A stretch of DNA of 64,000 bases from Phaeocystidibacter sp965659415 (lineage in GTDB: Bacteria; Bacteroidota; Bacteroidia; Flavobacteriales; Schleiferiaceae), in NCBI GenBank assembly GCA_965659415.1, contig CBFHVA010000014.1:1-64000 (forward strand), in the 5' to 3' direction. The translations under genes were made by a program, and so were the position numbers. Positions 51,793-60,096 of the stretch are shown in pieces. The first letter of the stretch is position 1. The number at the start of each line of letters is the position of its first letter. Under the pieces are notes generated by a model, which saw only the letters and a program-made list of their open reading frames with translations, was not told the DNA's origin and ran no database searches.

Positions 51793-53697
51793 TTATTTGA
51801 GACTATTTCTATAACGAATGAAGGCCATGAATAGTTGGCGATCGTTCAAACTGGCTATGTCCGTTTGCAACACAAAGTCGTTTACCTCAACATTAGGTCC
51901 ATTGCCTTTAACCTTTCGCAGCGCTTGAACACTGAGTCTTTGATACTTTGGATGCTCATCTTGTCCAACGAAATTGAGTAGTATATCTACGCAGCCGTCT
52001 GGTTTATTTTGCAATAGTCTGATTTCGGCTTTATTCAGTCTGAGTTCTATGCTGTAAGGACTGATGGTTATTCCTTCTTCGTACTTGATTAGGGCTTGCT
52101 CATAGTCTCCTTGAGTCTTATACCAATTGCCGTACTGATTATAGGTAGCTAGGTGCCATGGATGAAGTTCAAGGGCATAATCAAACGATTCTTTAGCTTC
52201 TCGCAAGAGTCCGCGTCCGTTGCTTTGCTGTCCGGCTGCAAATCTGGCTAAACCATTGAAGTAGGGAAGGGGGTTGCCATATAGATCGACGTCAATTACA
52301 TCCAAATCGTGCTTGTCATAGGCTTGAATGATCATGCTTGGATTTTGACGCTCATTCCCATCCAAGATATCTCTCAGTTCGGGTTGTACGCCCAAGCGAT
52401 TCATGGAGTTCTGCGCAACGAGTAGTCCTACGATGATTGCAAATCCACCACTGACCCACTTATTGGATAACTTCGATTTCGATTCAGATAGAATCCAAGC
52501 GGCGGCAATGAATACTGGAACGGAAATACTTACACGTTCGATCGGGAATTCCGCTAGCCCATAGACTTGCATACTAATAATAATGGCCATGGCGCTCATG
52601 ACACTCATTCGTTCTGGGACATTTGATGAACGGACGAGGCGAATTGTACCTAGATATAAGGTGGTCGCAAAAAAGGAGAGGAAAAGTAAACCTCCAACTA
52701 GTCCTCCCTCCGAGAACATCCAAAGGATGTCATTGTGCGGACGTAGTATGGTGGTTTCGCCATTGGACACGCGGGTATTGGTGCCTTGCAAGCCGTATTT
52801 CGGAAAATTTAATTTCCACTGTCCTGCGCCAACTCCGTATAAAGGGCTTTCGCCAATCATTTGAATCGAACTATCCCAGTACTTCAATCGAAACTCGACA
52901 TTCGCACTATCAAATATTTTCTCTTGATTTTTGGGCATGGCGATCATGGCAATGATTCCGATGAGTAATGCTCCAATTCCAATGCTCAAATATTTCGTTG
53001 GAATGACCTGTTCATTGTACCCTTTAGGCCGAAGGTATCGATTCGCAAACACCAAGAAGCCCGACGAGATAATAGCCGCTAGCCATACACCACGGGTGCG
53101 CAAGAGAATAATGACAAGCGTGGAAATGACGATACCTGCGAGGGCAATCCAGTTCCACGTCTTAATTTTTGCCTGATACACGTATAAGGAGGATAGCAAC
53201 GCAACGAGTAATGCAGCCGAGGTGAAGTTTTTGTGCCCGAAGGGAGCATATGCTTCATAAACTTCCGATGAATTCGACCAGGCCCCAAGCGCCATCAAGC
53301 CTCCAACGATGGCATATAAGCTCATTCCTTTTGCGAAATCTTCATAGCGAATTAACTGCGTTCGGAAAAGGCCTATAAAGGTGATAAGAATTCCTCCATA
53401 CAATCCGTAACGCATGGATGTAAACCACCATTCAGGCTTTGAATAGATGGTGCCTAATCCCAATAGGAACCATAAAAAAAGGCCTACCCAGATGAGTGCC
53501 GGAGTGGGTAATGCGCCTTCTTCCTTTTTGCGAGAAAGTAGATAGCCAGCTCCTGCAATAATCCACAGGCTAAAAAAGAGGGTTCTTGGTAGGAGATACT
53601 CTTGTAGCGCAACTGAACTCCGAACTAATGGAACGAGGGCTAAGCTAATTACGAGTGCCCACCCGGCTCCAACAGATTTTGAATTTCCTGTACTCAT
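51793..53697 (-). CDS. O-antigen ligase/polymerase family protein with TPR tail
   Basis: A 634-residue inner-membrane protein with about twelve hydrophobic helices in the first 430 residues and a TPR-like soluble C-terminal domain (about 470-634). The Wzy_C/O-antigen ligase core is visible in MIGESPLYGVGAGQWKLNFPKY and RPHNDILWMFSEGGLVGGLLF, the latter carrying the conserved histidine. It would ligate or polymerise a surface glycan using an undecaprenyl-linked donor; acceptor unknown. TPR fusions are frequent in Bacteroidota. Confidence 0.85.
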   Translation of the reverse strand: MSTGNSKSVGAGWALVISLALVPLVRSSVALQEYLLPRTLFFSLWIIAGAGYLLSRKKEEGALPTPALIWVGLFLWFLLGLGTIYSKPEWWFTSMRYGLYGGILITFIGLFRTQLIRYEDFAKGMSLYAIVGGLMALGAWSNSSEVYEAYAPFGHKNFTSAALLVALLSSLYVYQAKIKTWNWIALAGIVISTLVIILLRTRGVWLAAIISSGFLVFANRYLRPKGYNEQVIPTKYLSIGIGALLIGIIAMIAMPKNQEKIFDSANVEFRLKYWDSSIQMIGESPLYGVGAGQWKLNFPKYGLQGTNTRVSNGETTILRPHNDILWMFSEGGLVGGLLFLSFFATTLYLGTIRLVRSSNVPERMSVMSAMAIIISMQVYGLAEFPIERVSISVPVFIAAAWILSESKSKLSNKWVSGGFAIIVGLLVAQNSMNRLGVQPELRDILDGNERQNPSMIIQAYDKHDLDVIDVDLYGNPLPYFNGLARFAAGQQSNGRGLLREAKESFDYALELHPWHLATYNQYGNWYKTQGDYEQALIKYEEGITISPYSIELRLNKAEIRLLQNKPDGCVDILLNFVGQDEHPKYQRLSVQALRKVKGNGPNVEVNDFVLQTDIASLNDRQLFMAFIRYRNSLK

Positions 53698-53763
53698 TCG
53701 ATACGGTTAATGAACACAAGGTACAATCTCTAGGCTTGAAACTGCAAGGAAATGGAGGGGTAT

Positions 53764-53802
53764 AAAAAAGCGAACCCCGCTCTAAAAGAGCGGGGGACTC
53801 GC
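53764..53802 (-). terminator. Intrinsic terminator of the rpsF-rpsR-rplI operon
   Basis: On the minus strand GAGCGGGG-type arms (CCCCGCTC with GAGCGGGG) form an eight-base GC-rich stem with a short loop, extended by outer GCG/CGC pairing, then six T residues. It lies 26 nt after the rplI stop. Confidence 0.9.
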
Positions 53803-53827
53803 AATAAACAAAGCTGATTTGTGTCGC

Positions 53828-54280
53828 TTATGCTTCTTTACCTACGACTTCGAAATTGTATTCGAAGCTTACATCGCGGTGAAGGCGCATTTTAGCGGTG
53901 TGCGTACCTACCTGCTTCACAGAACCACCCAAGATTGAGATGAAGCGGCGATCCACTTCATAACCCATCTTTTCGAGTTCGTCAGCAAGGTGATTGTTGG
54001 TGATAGCACCGAAGAGCTTTCCAGTTTTGCCGGCCTTCGCTGAGATCTTGAGCTCAGTTTTCTGAAGGTTATCTGCCATCTTTTTGGCATCGTCAACGAT
54101 TTTAGCCTCTTTATGGGCACGTTGGCGAAGTGTTTCAGCCAATACTTTTCTCGCGCTTTCAGTCGCTAGTTTAGCCTTTCCTTGTGGGATGAGGAAGTTG
54201 CGGCCGTAACCGTCCTTCACTGTTACCACTTCGTCCTTGAAGCCAAGGTTCTCTACATCTTGAACTAGAATGATATCCAT
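53828..54280 (-). CDS. rplI: 50S ribosomal protein L9
   Basis: A 150-residue ribosomal protein. The N-terminal signature is MDIILVQDVENLGFKDEVVTVKDGYGRNFLIPQGKA, a long connecting helix follows, and the C-terminal domain has KLFGAITNNHLADEL. It is the last gene of the rpsF-rpsR-rplI operon. Confidence 0.97.
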   Translation of the reverse strand: MDIILVQDVENLGFKDEVVTVKDGYGRNFLIPQGKAKLATESARKVLAETLRQRAHKEAKIVDDAKKMADNLQKTELKISAKAGKTGKLFGAITNNHLADELEKMGYEVDRRFISILGGSVKQVGTHTAKMRLHRDVSFEYNFEVVGKEA

Positions 54281-54289
54281 GGTATTCCC

Positions 54290-54583
54290 TTATTTCAAGT
54301 TGTCAGCCACGTATGGCATAAGGCCGAGGTGACGAGCACGCTTGATAGCCTGTGACAATTTGCGTTGATACTTGAGTGAAGTTCCTGTGATACGACGAGG
54401 AAGAATCTTGCCTTGCTCGTTTACAAATCGAAGTAGGAACTCAGGATCTTTGTGATCGATATGCTTAATGCCGTACTTCTTGAAACGACAATACTTCTCT
54501 TTGATACCAGTCTCGATGCTGATAGGCTGGAGGTAGCGAATTTCGCTTTGAGAAGACGCTTGTGCGGTTTGCTCTAAATTCAT
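54290..54583 (-). CDS. rpsR: 30S ribosomal protein S18
   Basis: A 97-residue basic ribosomal protein. Diagnostic are YCRFKKYGIKHIDHKDPEFLLRFVNEQGKILPRRITGTSLKYQRKL and the final RHLGLMPY, read in separate stretches. An N-terminal extension of about 25 residues is normal for Bacteroidota. It lies between rpsF and rplI, each 9-11 nt away. Confidence 0.97.
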   Translation of the reverse strand: MNLEQTAQASSQSEIRYLQPISIETGIKEKYCRFKKYGIKHIDHKDPEFLLRFVNEQGKILPRRITGTSLKYQRKLSQAIKRARHLGLMPYVADNLK

Positions 54584-54594
54584 GGTTACTCGAA

Positions 54595-54933
54595 TTAAGC
54601 GTTAGACTTTTGCTTCTTACGACGCTTGTCTGCGTAAGCTACACCGTACTTGTCCATTTTAATGGTCAAGAAACGCATGATACGCTCGTCGCGCTTCATC
54701 TCAACTTCCATAGGAGCAATCACAGCACCTGGTGCTGTAAACTCTACGAAGTGGTAGAAGCCACTCTTTTTCTTCTCAATTGCGTAGGCCAATTTCTTTA
54801 GCCCCCAATTCTCGTGATTGATGATCTTTCCACCATTCTTCTTGATGATGTCAAGATACTTGTCTGCCGCTTCCCTTACCTGGTCATCAGATAAGACGGG
54901 ATTCAAAATGAAAACGGTCTCGTACTGGTTCAT
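54595..54933 (-). CDS. rpsF: 30S ribosomal protein S6
   Basis: A 112-residue ribosomal protein. I use the ATG at 54933 (MNQYETVFILNPVLSDDQ); the frame stays open upstream, but that part is the promoter and leader. Conserved segments are INHENWGLKKLAYAI and FYHFVEF. The C-terminus is very basic. Confidence 0.96.
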   Translation of the reverse strand: MNQYETVFILNPVLSDDQVREAADKYLDIIKKNGGKIINHENWGLKKLAYAIEKKKSGFYHFVEFTAPGAVIAPMEVEMKRDERIMRFLTIKMDKYGVAYADKRRKKQKSNA

Positions 54934-54981
54934 AAATGATTGAATTTGAATGCGATTCACGTTTATTCGTAAATCGGGCGG

Positions 54982-55012
54982 CAAAGATATAATAAGTAGG
55001 GGTATCCTGCAA
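54982..55012 (-). promoter_or_regulatory. Promoter of rpsF-rpsR-rplI
   Basis: On the minus strand TTG (55012-55010), a 20-nt spacer and TATCTTTG (54989-54982) match the Bacteroidota consensus exactly. The predicted leader is about 40 nt. Confidence 0.8.
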
Positions 55013-55181
55013 GCATTGGCACTGCAGATTGATAAGAGTCGCAAATATCCGAAAATCAAGGAGATAAACTCCGAGAATCTGACTTAGAATTAGACCGTGA
55101 ATAGCTCGTTTAAAACTTTCTGGAATCCTCGTTTTAAACGGTCAAATCTTTTTCGCATTCCGTTATATTTGTTCTCCTATC

Positions 55182-56279
55182 ATGACCGCCGATCACTCAT
55201 ACATAGTATCCGCCAGAAAGTATCGTCCCGCTACGTTTGACGCAGTAGTTGGGCAACAGCACATTACGCAGACGCTAGTTAATGCCATCGAACAAGATCA
55301 CTTGGCACAGGCGCTACTTTTCTGTGGACCGAGAGGTGTGGGTAAAACCACTTGCGCTCGCATTTTGGCAAAGCGGATTAATGAACATTACGGTTCTGAA
55401 GGAGAAGATTACAGCCTAAATATTTTTGAACTTGATGCGGCTTCCAACAACTCGGTGGACGATATCCGCAGCCTCATTGACCAGGTTCGAATTGCTCCTC
55501 CCGTTGGAGAATTTAGAGTGTATATCATCGACGAGGTGCACATGCTTTCCCAGGCCGCCTTCAATGCGTTTTTAAAGACGCTCGAAGAGCCACCAAAGCA
55601 TGCCATATTCATCCTTGCCACCACGGAGAAGCACAAGATTATCCCTACCATACTTTCTAGATGTCAGATATTCGACTTCAAGAGAATAACCGTAGAAGAT
55701 ATTGCAAAACACTTGGTTTGGGTAGCAGAGCAAGAAGGCTTTACAGCGGATCCTGATGCACTGCACTTAATTGCTCAGAAAGCAGATGGGGCTCTGCGCG
55801 ATAGCCTTTCAATTTTTGATCGAATCGCTTCTTTTAGCGACGGGAAGATATCCTACGAATCAGTAATTGAGAATTTGAATATTCTTGATTACGATTATTA
55901 TTTCCGTGCTGTTGAGCACATCTTAGGCGGTGATGTTCAGCAAGTGTTGCTCCTTTTTAGAGAAGTACTCGACAAGGGCTTTGATGGACATATGTTTATT
56001 ACTGGACTTGCTTCGCACCTTCGTGACCTTCTCGTTGGAAAGGATGAAGCAACACTACAATTGTTGGAAGTAGGAGAGAATATTCGTCAACGATATGTGG
56101 AGCAGTCGGCTAAGTGTTCACTTCCTTTTTTGATTGATGCACTAAAGGTTACAACGGAGTGTGACGAGAAGTACAAGGCTAGTCATAATCACCGGCTTCA
56201 TGTAGAAGTAGCCCTACTCAAACTCGCAGAGAACGTCGCGTTAGCCGGCGAAAAAAAAAAGAGCACGCTGAACGAATAA
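55182..56279 (+). CDS. dnaX: DNA polymerase III clamp loader subunit, gamma-length ORF
   Basis: Encodes 365 residues covering domains I-III of DnaX: Walker A GPRGVGKTT (49-57), DEVHMLSQAAFNAFLKTLEEPP (about 113-134), the SRC motif LSRCQIFDF, and the collar domain. The four zinc cysteines of E. coli DnaX are absent, as usual in Bacteroidota. The frame ends at TAA 56277-56279, six codons after a run of ten adenines at 56251-56260. The remaining part of tau is in the -1 frame (next entry). A candidate -7 element TATATTTG lies at 55164-55171, implying a very short leader. The product is the ATPase motor loading the beta clamp. Confidence 0.93.
   Translation: MTADHSYIVSARKYRPATFDAVVGQQHITQTLVNAIEQDHLAQALLFCGPRGVGKTTCARILAKRINEHYGSEGEDYSLNIFELDAASNNSVDDIRSLIDQVRIAPPVGEFRVYIIDEVHMLSQAAFNAFLKTLEEPPKHAIFILATTEKHKIIPTILSRCQIFDFKRITVEDIAKHLVWVAEQEGFTADPDALHLIAQKADGALRDSLSIFDRIASFSDGKISYESVIENLNILDYDYYFRAVEHILGGDVQQVLLLFREVLDKGFDGHMFITGLASHLRDLLVGKDEATLQLLEVGENIRQRYVEQSAKCSLPFLIDALKVTTECDEKYKASHNHRLHVEVALLKLAENVALAGEKKKSTLNE
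56250..56261 (+). other. dnaX slippery site (A10, contains in-frame A AAA AAG)
   Basis: The sequence G-A10-G is read in the 0 frame as GAA AAA AAA AAG, so it contains the heptamer A AAA AAG, the same as the E. coli dnaX frameshift site. A -1 ribosomal shift, or RNA polymerase adding one A (A11) or dropping two (A8), fuses the upstream ORF to the tau tail. Homopolymers of nine adenines in Thermus dnaX cause transcriptional slippage with the same result. No obvious stimulatory SD-like sequence or strong hairpin is seen nearby, favouring transcriptional slippage. A homopolymer miscall must be ruled out. Confidence 0.65.
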
Positions 56280-56968
56280 AGCTTGAGCCAGGCAGAAAAG
56301 TGACTGCTTCACCTATCGCTAATCAGAGCGTGGAGATTGAAGTGCCTGTAGCAACCAAACCGCCCCCCCCCAGATCGTCAGAGGAAAATCTAAAGCAAAA
56401 GGAACCGAATGAGCCTTTGGTTACTCCATCGAATCCCACTCCTGACTCATCTCAACAAAATGTGAGTACGAGTCCTGAACCGGTTAAAAAGCCGCGAAGG
56501 GGAAGTCGATTAAAGGGGTTCTCAATAGCCGATTTAGATGAAAAGACCAAGACTGAGGAGGGTAATGCCGAGAGTGAGGAGCTTCAGGATCTAACAGGCT
56601 TACCTCAAGAAATATTCTCGGAACATGAGTTGAAGCTCGTATGGAAAGCTTATTTAGAGAAGATTGAACACAAGAAATCGATATACAATACGCTTAGTAA
56701 ACAGCAACCCAAACTTCTCGATAAGGCCACTATTTTACTTCAACTAGACAATAAGACACAAGAAGGTTATCTGCATTCAGGCAGAGCTGAATTAATGGCG
56801 TACTTAAGGTCTGGATTGAAGAATTATAAGATAGACCTCGAGGTAGAAGTAGCTGAAAAAGAAGAGGTGAATCTTCTGTACACTCCTGACGAGAAGTATA
56901 AGCACATGGTTGAAAAGAATCCCGTATTGGCTGAATTCAAGAAGAAGTTGGATTTGGATTTGGAGTAG
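56261..56968 (+). CDS. dnaX: DnaX tau-specific C-terminal region (reached by frameshift)
   Basis: An open frame of 236 codons in the -1 frame relative to the upstream dnaX ORF. Immediately after the A-run it reads EHAERIKLEPGRKV, continues with a Pro/Ser-rich linker (about 40 residues, including a nine-C run coding PPP) and then a structured, charged C-terminal domain (ELKLVWKAYLEKIEHKKSIYN; LDNKTQEGYL) like the end of Bacteroidota tau. The full tau would be about 595 residues. There is no good start codon at its beginning, so it is unlikely to be an independent gene. Tau links the clamp loader to polymerase cores and helicase. Confidence 0.75.
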   Translation, partial: EHAERIKLEPGRKVTASPIANQSVEIEVPVATKPPPPRSSEENLKQKEPNEPLVTPSNPTPDSSQQNVSTSPEPVKKPRRGSRLKGFSIADLDEKTKTEEGNAESEELQDLTGLPQEIFSEHELKLVWKAYLEKIEHKKSIYNTLSKQQPKLLDKATILLQLDNKTQEGYLHSGRAELMAYLRSGLKNYKIDLEVEVAEKEEVNLLYTPDEKYKHMVEKNPVLAEFKKKLDLDLE

Positions 56969-57120
56969 ATGTCGATCTGGTTTTTCCATGTCTTCCGGGG
57001 CCTCCAACCTCCTCCCCTGAGAAAGTTACAAAAGCCCTAATCCTTTACCGTGTCGTATACGTGTAAATCCATCTAGTTTTCAACCGTTTACGGTTCGTTT
57101 TTTGATAACTGAATTTGCGG

Positions 57121-57188
57121 TGTGATAATCACAGTATCCATAACTTGAAAGCGGGGAAGTGGGATCATCCCCTTATTATTGATAAGGG
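57121..57188 (+). promoter_or_regulatory. Cluster of three dyads upstream of a lipoprotein gene
   Basis: Within the 291-nt gap after dnaX are TGTGAT-A-ATCACA (57121-57133), a hairpin GGGGA...TCCCC (57153-57172) and CCCTTAT-TATTG-ATAAGGG (57170-57188). The last two share bases 57170-57172, so they cannot form together. The first resembles a CRP/FNR-like half-site palindrome with almost no spacer. The rest of the gap shows nothing recognisable. Confidence 0.4.
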
Positions 57189-57259
57189 TAGCTGTCACGC
57201 AAAAGGGGTGGGTAGAACATTGCAATTGAATAGTTATTTTCGAAGTCTAATTTTCAATC

Positions 57260-57667
57260 ATGCATAGAATTGTTTTGGCAGCAGCTGCCCTGGTCGCTCT
57301 TACCGTGATTGGATGTAAGACGAGCGTGCTCGTTCAACCCGAAGGGGAGATTAGCTTGCGTAGAGCTGGCAATGGCGTAGAAGGCATGGAGGTACTCACG
57401 ATGCGATTTTTGCCAAGTGATAACCGCCTCATGTTTATTGATAGTATCCTTGTTGACCAAGTTAATGTGCCGTTTGGTTGGTCAGATGCAACAACAACTT
57501 ATACCTTGACTTCTGTGGTTATGTTAGGCGAATACGACGAGAATGCTGATCTTGTTCCTCATTCGAAGTATGGCGTATTCCGGAGAAAGCGTCACCTTGA
57601 TGTAGTCATTTATCCGGAAGACAACACTCCAATAATTTTCACTCACGTTCGCGTGCAAACCGATTAA
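57260..57667 (+). CDS. Small lipoprotein, unrecognised
   Basis: A 135-residue exported lipoprotein (lipobox VIGC, cysteine at residue 19). The mature protein is beta-rich (VLTMRFLPSDNRLMFIDSILVDQVNVPFG). No family is recognised. It lies 25 nt before the M15 peptidase gene, and a structured region precedes it. Confidence 0.6.
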   Translation: MHRIVLAAAALVALTVIGCKTSVLVQPEGEISLRRAGNGVEGMEVLTMRFLPSDNRLMFIDSILVDQVNVPFGWSDATTTYTLTSVVMLGEYDENADLVPHSKYGVFRRKRHLDVVIYPEDNTPIIFTHVRVQTD

Positions 57668-57691
57668 ATAATCCAAGAGGATTTTCTTCAT

Positions 57692-58408
57692 ATGATAAGA
57701 CACTTTCTCTCTTTTGTGCTCCTGATTTCGATGGTAGCGTCTAGTCAACCACCCATGTATGACGTGCCCGAATTAACAGGGCGGTTCCAACCTTCTGAAC
57801 ACCCAGAATTTCGACTCTTACGCCGCCAGTATACCAATCGAGAAAGTGCTTGGCTTCGAATAGAAGCAGCCAACGCCTTTGAAGAAATGGCTGATTCAGC
57901 TGTACGTGACGGAGTACGAATTTTTGTGGTTTCGGCCACTCGGAATCACGAATACCAAACAGACATTTGGACTCGCAAATGGGAGAGCAGAGGAGGTGAA
58001 CCTGCCGAACGAGCACTCAATATTTTGGAGTACAGTTCGATGCCAGGAACCTCACGCCATCATTGGGGAACAGACTTAGACATCAACTCTGTTGAACCAA
58101 GCTATTTTGAAAGTGGACAAGGAGCTCGAATCTATGAATGGATGCAGAATAATGCTCATAAGTTCGGATACTTTCAACCTTATACGGCCCAAACTAAAGG
58201 CCGAACAGGTTACAACGAAGAAAAGTGGCATTGGTCCTATCAGCCTATTGCACGCAAATTACTCAAGGCTTACAACCACTTGGTATTACCTGATGATATA
58301 AGTGGATTTCCGGGCGCTGAAGTAAATGGAGAAATCGATGTTATTGGACGCTACGTAAACGGAATAGCGAGTTTCCCAGGCGATCCTTTTATGCAGCCTC
58401 ACTTTTAA
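57692..58408 (+). CDS. M15 family D-alanyl-D-alanine carboxypeptidase (VanY-like)
   Basis: A 238-residue exported zinc peptidase with an N-terminal signal peptide (ending VASSQP). The metal site is SRHHWGTDLDI (His and Asp ligands) together with EKWHWSY downstream, the M15B pattern. It would trim D-Ala-D-Ala peptides in peptidoglycan. Conserved SATRNHEYQTDIW supports the VanY subgroup. Confidence 0.9.
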   Translation: MIRHFLSFVLLISMVASSQPPMYDVPELTGRFQPSEHPEFRLLRRQYTNRESAWLRIEAANAFEEMADSAVRDGVRIFVVSATRNHEYQTDIWTRKWESRGGEPAERALNILEYSSMPGTSRHHWGTDLDINSVEPSYFESGQGARIYEWMQNNAHKFGYFQPYTAQTKGRTGYNEEKWHWSYQPIARKLLKAYNHLVLPDDISGFPGAEVNGEIDVIGRYVNGIASFPGDPFMQPHF

Positions 58409-58414
58409 ATATCC

Positions 58415-59230
58415 ATGAGAGATCCAATTGTAATAGGGGCGTTAGGCGGTAGTGGTACCCGGTTGATTGCTCAAGTCCTACAGATTTGGGGAGTAAATCT
58501 GGGAACGACCTTGAATGAAAGCAATGATGAACTCCTCTACACTCATCTCTTCAAGCGTCCAGATTTTATTCATGCCGTATCGGATAAGCGTTTACAACGA
58601 AGATTAGCGGCTTATGCCCAATTGAGAATGAATGGGAAGATTTCGAGAAAAGATAGATTCCAATTTATGCGTGCGGCACTGGACCCGATTCATGGGCTTG
58701 ATCAATCCAAAGTGCAGGAGATGATTGAGAACTACGAAGGTCATACTGAGACGGGTATATGGGGATGGAAAGAGCCCAATGCTCACGTGATTTTGCCACA
58801 TCTGGCCGCCGTGTTTCCAGAGATGAAATACATACACGTGATTCGTCATGGTTATGCGATGGCCACGAGTTCTAATAAGCAGCAGCTGAATCTGTGGGGT
58901 CCCGACTATGGTATCCGAGAGGAAGCTATCGCCGAAGATGAGGTAAAAGCTCAATTCCGATTCTGGCGTATCGCTAATCGTGGAGCGCAATTGGTGGGTG
59001 AGGAGTTGTTAGGAGATCGCTTCTTGCTTCTGCGCTTTGAGGACTTGGTTGAACATCCCGACGAAACCCTTGCTGAGGTAGCTGCGTTTCTGAACTTAGA
59101 TCTTTCGAATGTGGATTTTCAATCTGGCGTGGATTGCGTACAAAAGCCAGTTGATATTGACAGGTATAAAAAGGTAAAGTCGGAGGATGTAGGTGATGAC
59201 GGGAGCAGTTTGCCGTTGTTTGGTTATTAA
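58415..59230 (+). CDS. Sulfotransferase family protein
   Basis: A 271-residue cytoplasmic protein with a PAPS-binding 5'-phosphosulfate loop, GALGGSGTRLIAQVL, at the N-terminus and a 3'-phosphate-type segment KYIHVIRHGYAMA near residue 145. It would transfer sulfate from PAPS to a hydroxyl group on a glycan, lipid or other acceptor. It starts 6 nt after the M15 gene. Converges with the glycosyltransferase genes. Confidence 0.8.
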   Translation: MRDPIVIGALGGSGTRLIAQVLQIWGVNLGTTLNESNDELLYTHLFKRPDFIHAVSDKRLQRRLAAYAQLRMNGKISRKDRFQFMRAALDPIHGLDQSKVQEMIENYEGHTETGIWGWKEPNAHVILPHLAAVFPEMKYIHVIRHGYAMATSSNKQQLNLWGPDYGIREEAIAEDEVKAQFRFWRIANRGAQLVGEELLGDRFLLLRFEDLVEHPDETLAEVAAFLNLDLSNVDFQSGVDCVQKPVDIDRYKKVKSEDVGDDGSSLPLFGY

Positions 59231-59233
59231 ACC

Positions 59234-60094
59234 TTAAATCCTGTATCGAATTGAGGCCAACAACCTGAGCAGCCAGTTTTGCAAACCAGGACCAGCCAAT
59301 TCATACTGTGCCACGGCATCGTCGAATGCTTTTGCCTTATGGAGAAGGCGAGCGTTGTAATAGGCCCGTCGAAAAGTAAGCATGTGTTCCACTCCTTGCT
59401 CAATCCAACCTTTGGAGATGGCAATGCCAACAGCCTTGCGGATATGTTCCTCATGCTCTTTTCGGTTCGTTGTCATGCCGTGGTTAACACGGTAGAAGGT
59501 ATCTACATTCGGCATTCTGCGAATGGTCAATCCTGCATTCATCGCTTCAGTCCACAAAAGCGCATCTTCTACACCATGTATAGCCGGATCTGTCATAAAT
59601 TCCCAATGAAAAGATGAGCGTTTGAACACTGCAGCCGAAGGAGTAATAGGATTATGTAGCCAAATGTCCTTGGTGGATTCCAGCGGAAGATCCCGGCGCT
59701 TCCTAATCATGCCAGAATTCGCATCCCATTCCCAAACTGGATGGTAGAGTAGATCTGTTTCCGGGTTGGCTTCTAGGTAAGTTCTGCAATGCGCCAGCTT
59801 ATCATGCGACCAAGTGTCATCAGCGTCAAGCAAGGCTATGTAATCAGACGTCATTACGCTCAAGCCCTCGTTTCGTGCAGCTCCCAAACCCTGATTTTCG
59901 GTTTGAATTATTTTCCAGAGAACGGATTTAGCGTCGTGGGCATAACTTCGAATAATACTTTCGCTGTTATCTGTAGACCCATCATCAACAAGGCAAATCT
60001 CATAAGGAAGCTCGCTTTGATTCAAAATAGAATCAAGGGTTTTGCGAATGGTTGACTCACCATTAAAAATGGGGATTAATACACCAATGGTCAT
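59234..60094 (-). CDS. Family 2 glycosyltransferase
   Basis: A 286-residue GT-A glycosyltransferase. Motifs: VLIPIFNGESTIRKTLDSIL at the start, LVDDGSTDNS (the DDGS signature), LGAARNEGL, and the metal-binding LLDADDTW. It lies 2 nt after another family 2 enzyme on the same strand. Sugar and acceptor cannot be told from sequence. Confidence 0.88.
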   Translation of the reverse strand: MTIGVLIPIFNGESTIRKTLDSILNQSELPYEICLVDDGSTDNSESIIRSYAHDAKSVLWKIIQTENQGLGAARNEGLSVMTSDYIALLDADDTWSHDKLAHCRTYLEANPETDLLYHPVWEWDANSGMIRKRRDLPLESTKDIWLHNPITPSAAVFKRSSFHWEFMTDPAIHGVEDALLWTEAMNAGLTIRRMPNVDTFYRVNHGMTTNRKEHEEHIRKAVGIAISKGWIEQGVEHMLTFRRAYYNARLLHKAKAFDDAVAQYELAGPGLQNWLLRLLASIRYRI

Positions 60095-60096
60095 GC

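Noticed and set aside
56300..56968. Tau tail as an independent gene starting with GTG at 56300
   Set aside because: The open frame extends upstream to the A-run with sensible sequence, there is no ribosome-binding site before 56300, and the content matches the end of DnaX.
57692..58408. Resistance function for the VanY-like peptidase
   Set aside because: No vanA/H/X-type genes accompany it; M15 peptidases of this type are common cell-wall enzymes in Bacteroidota.
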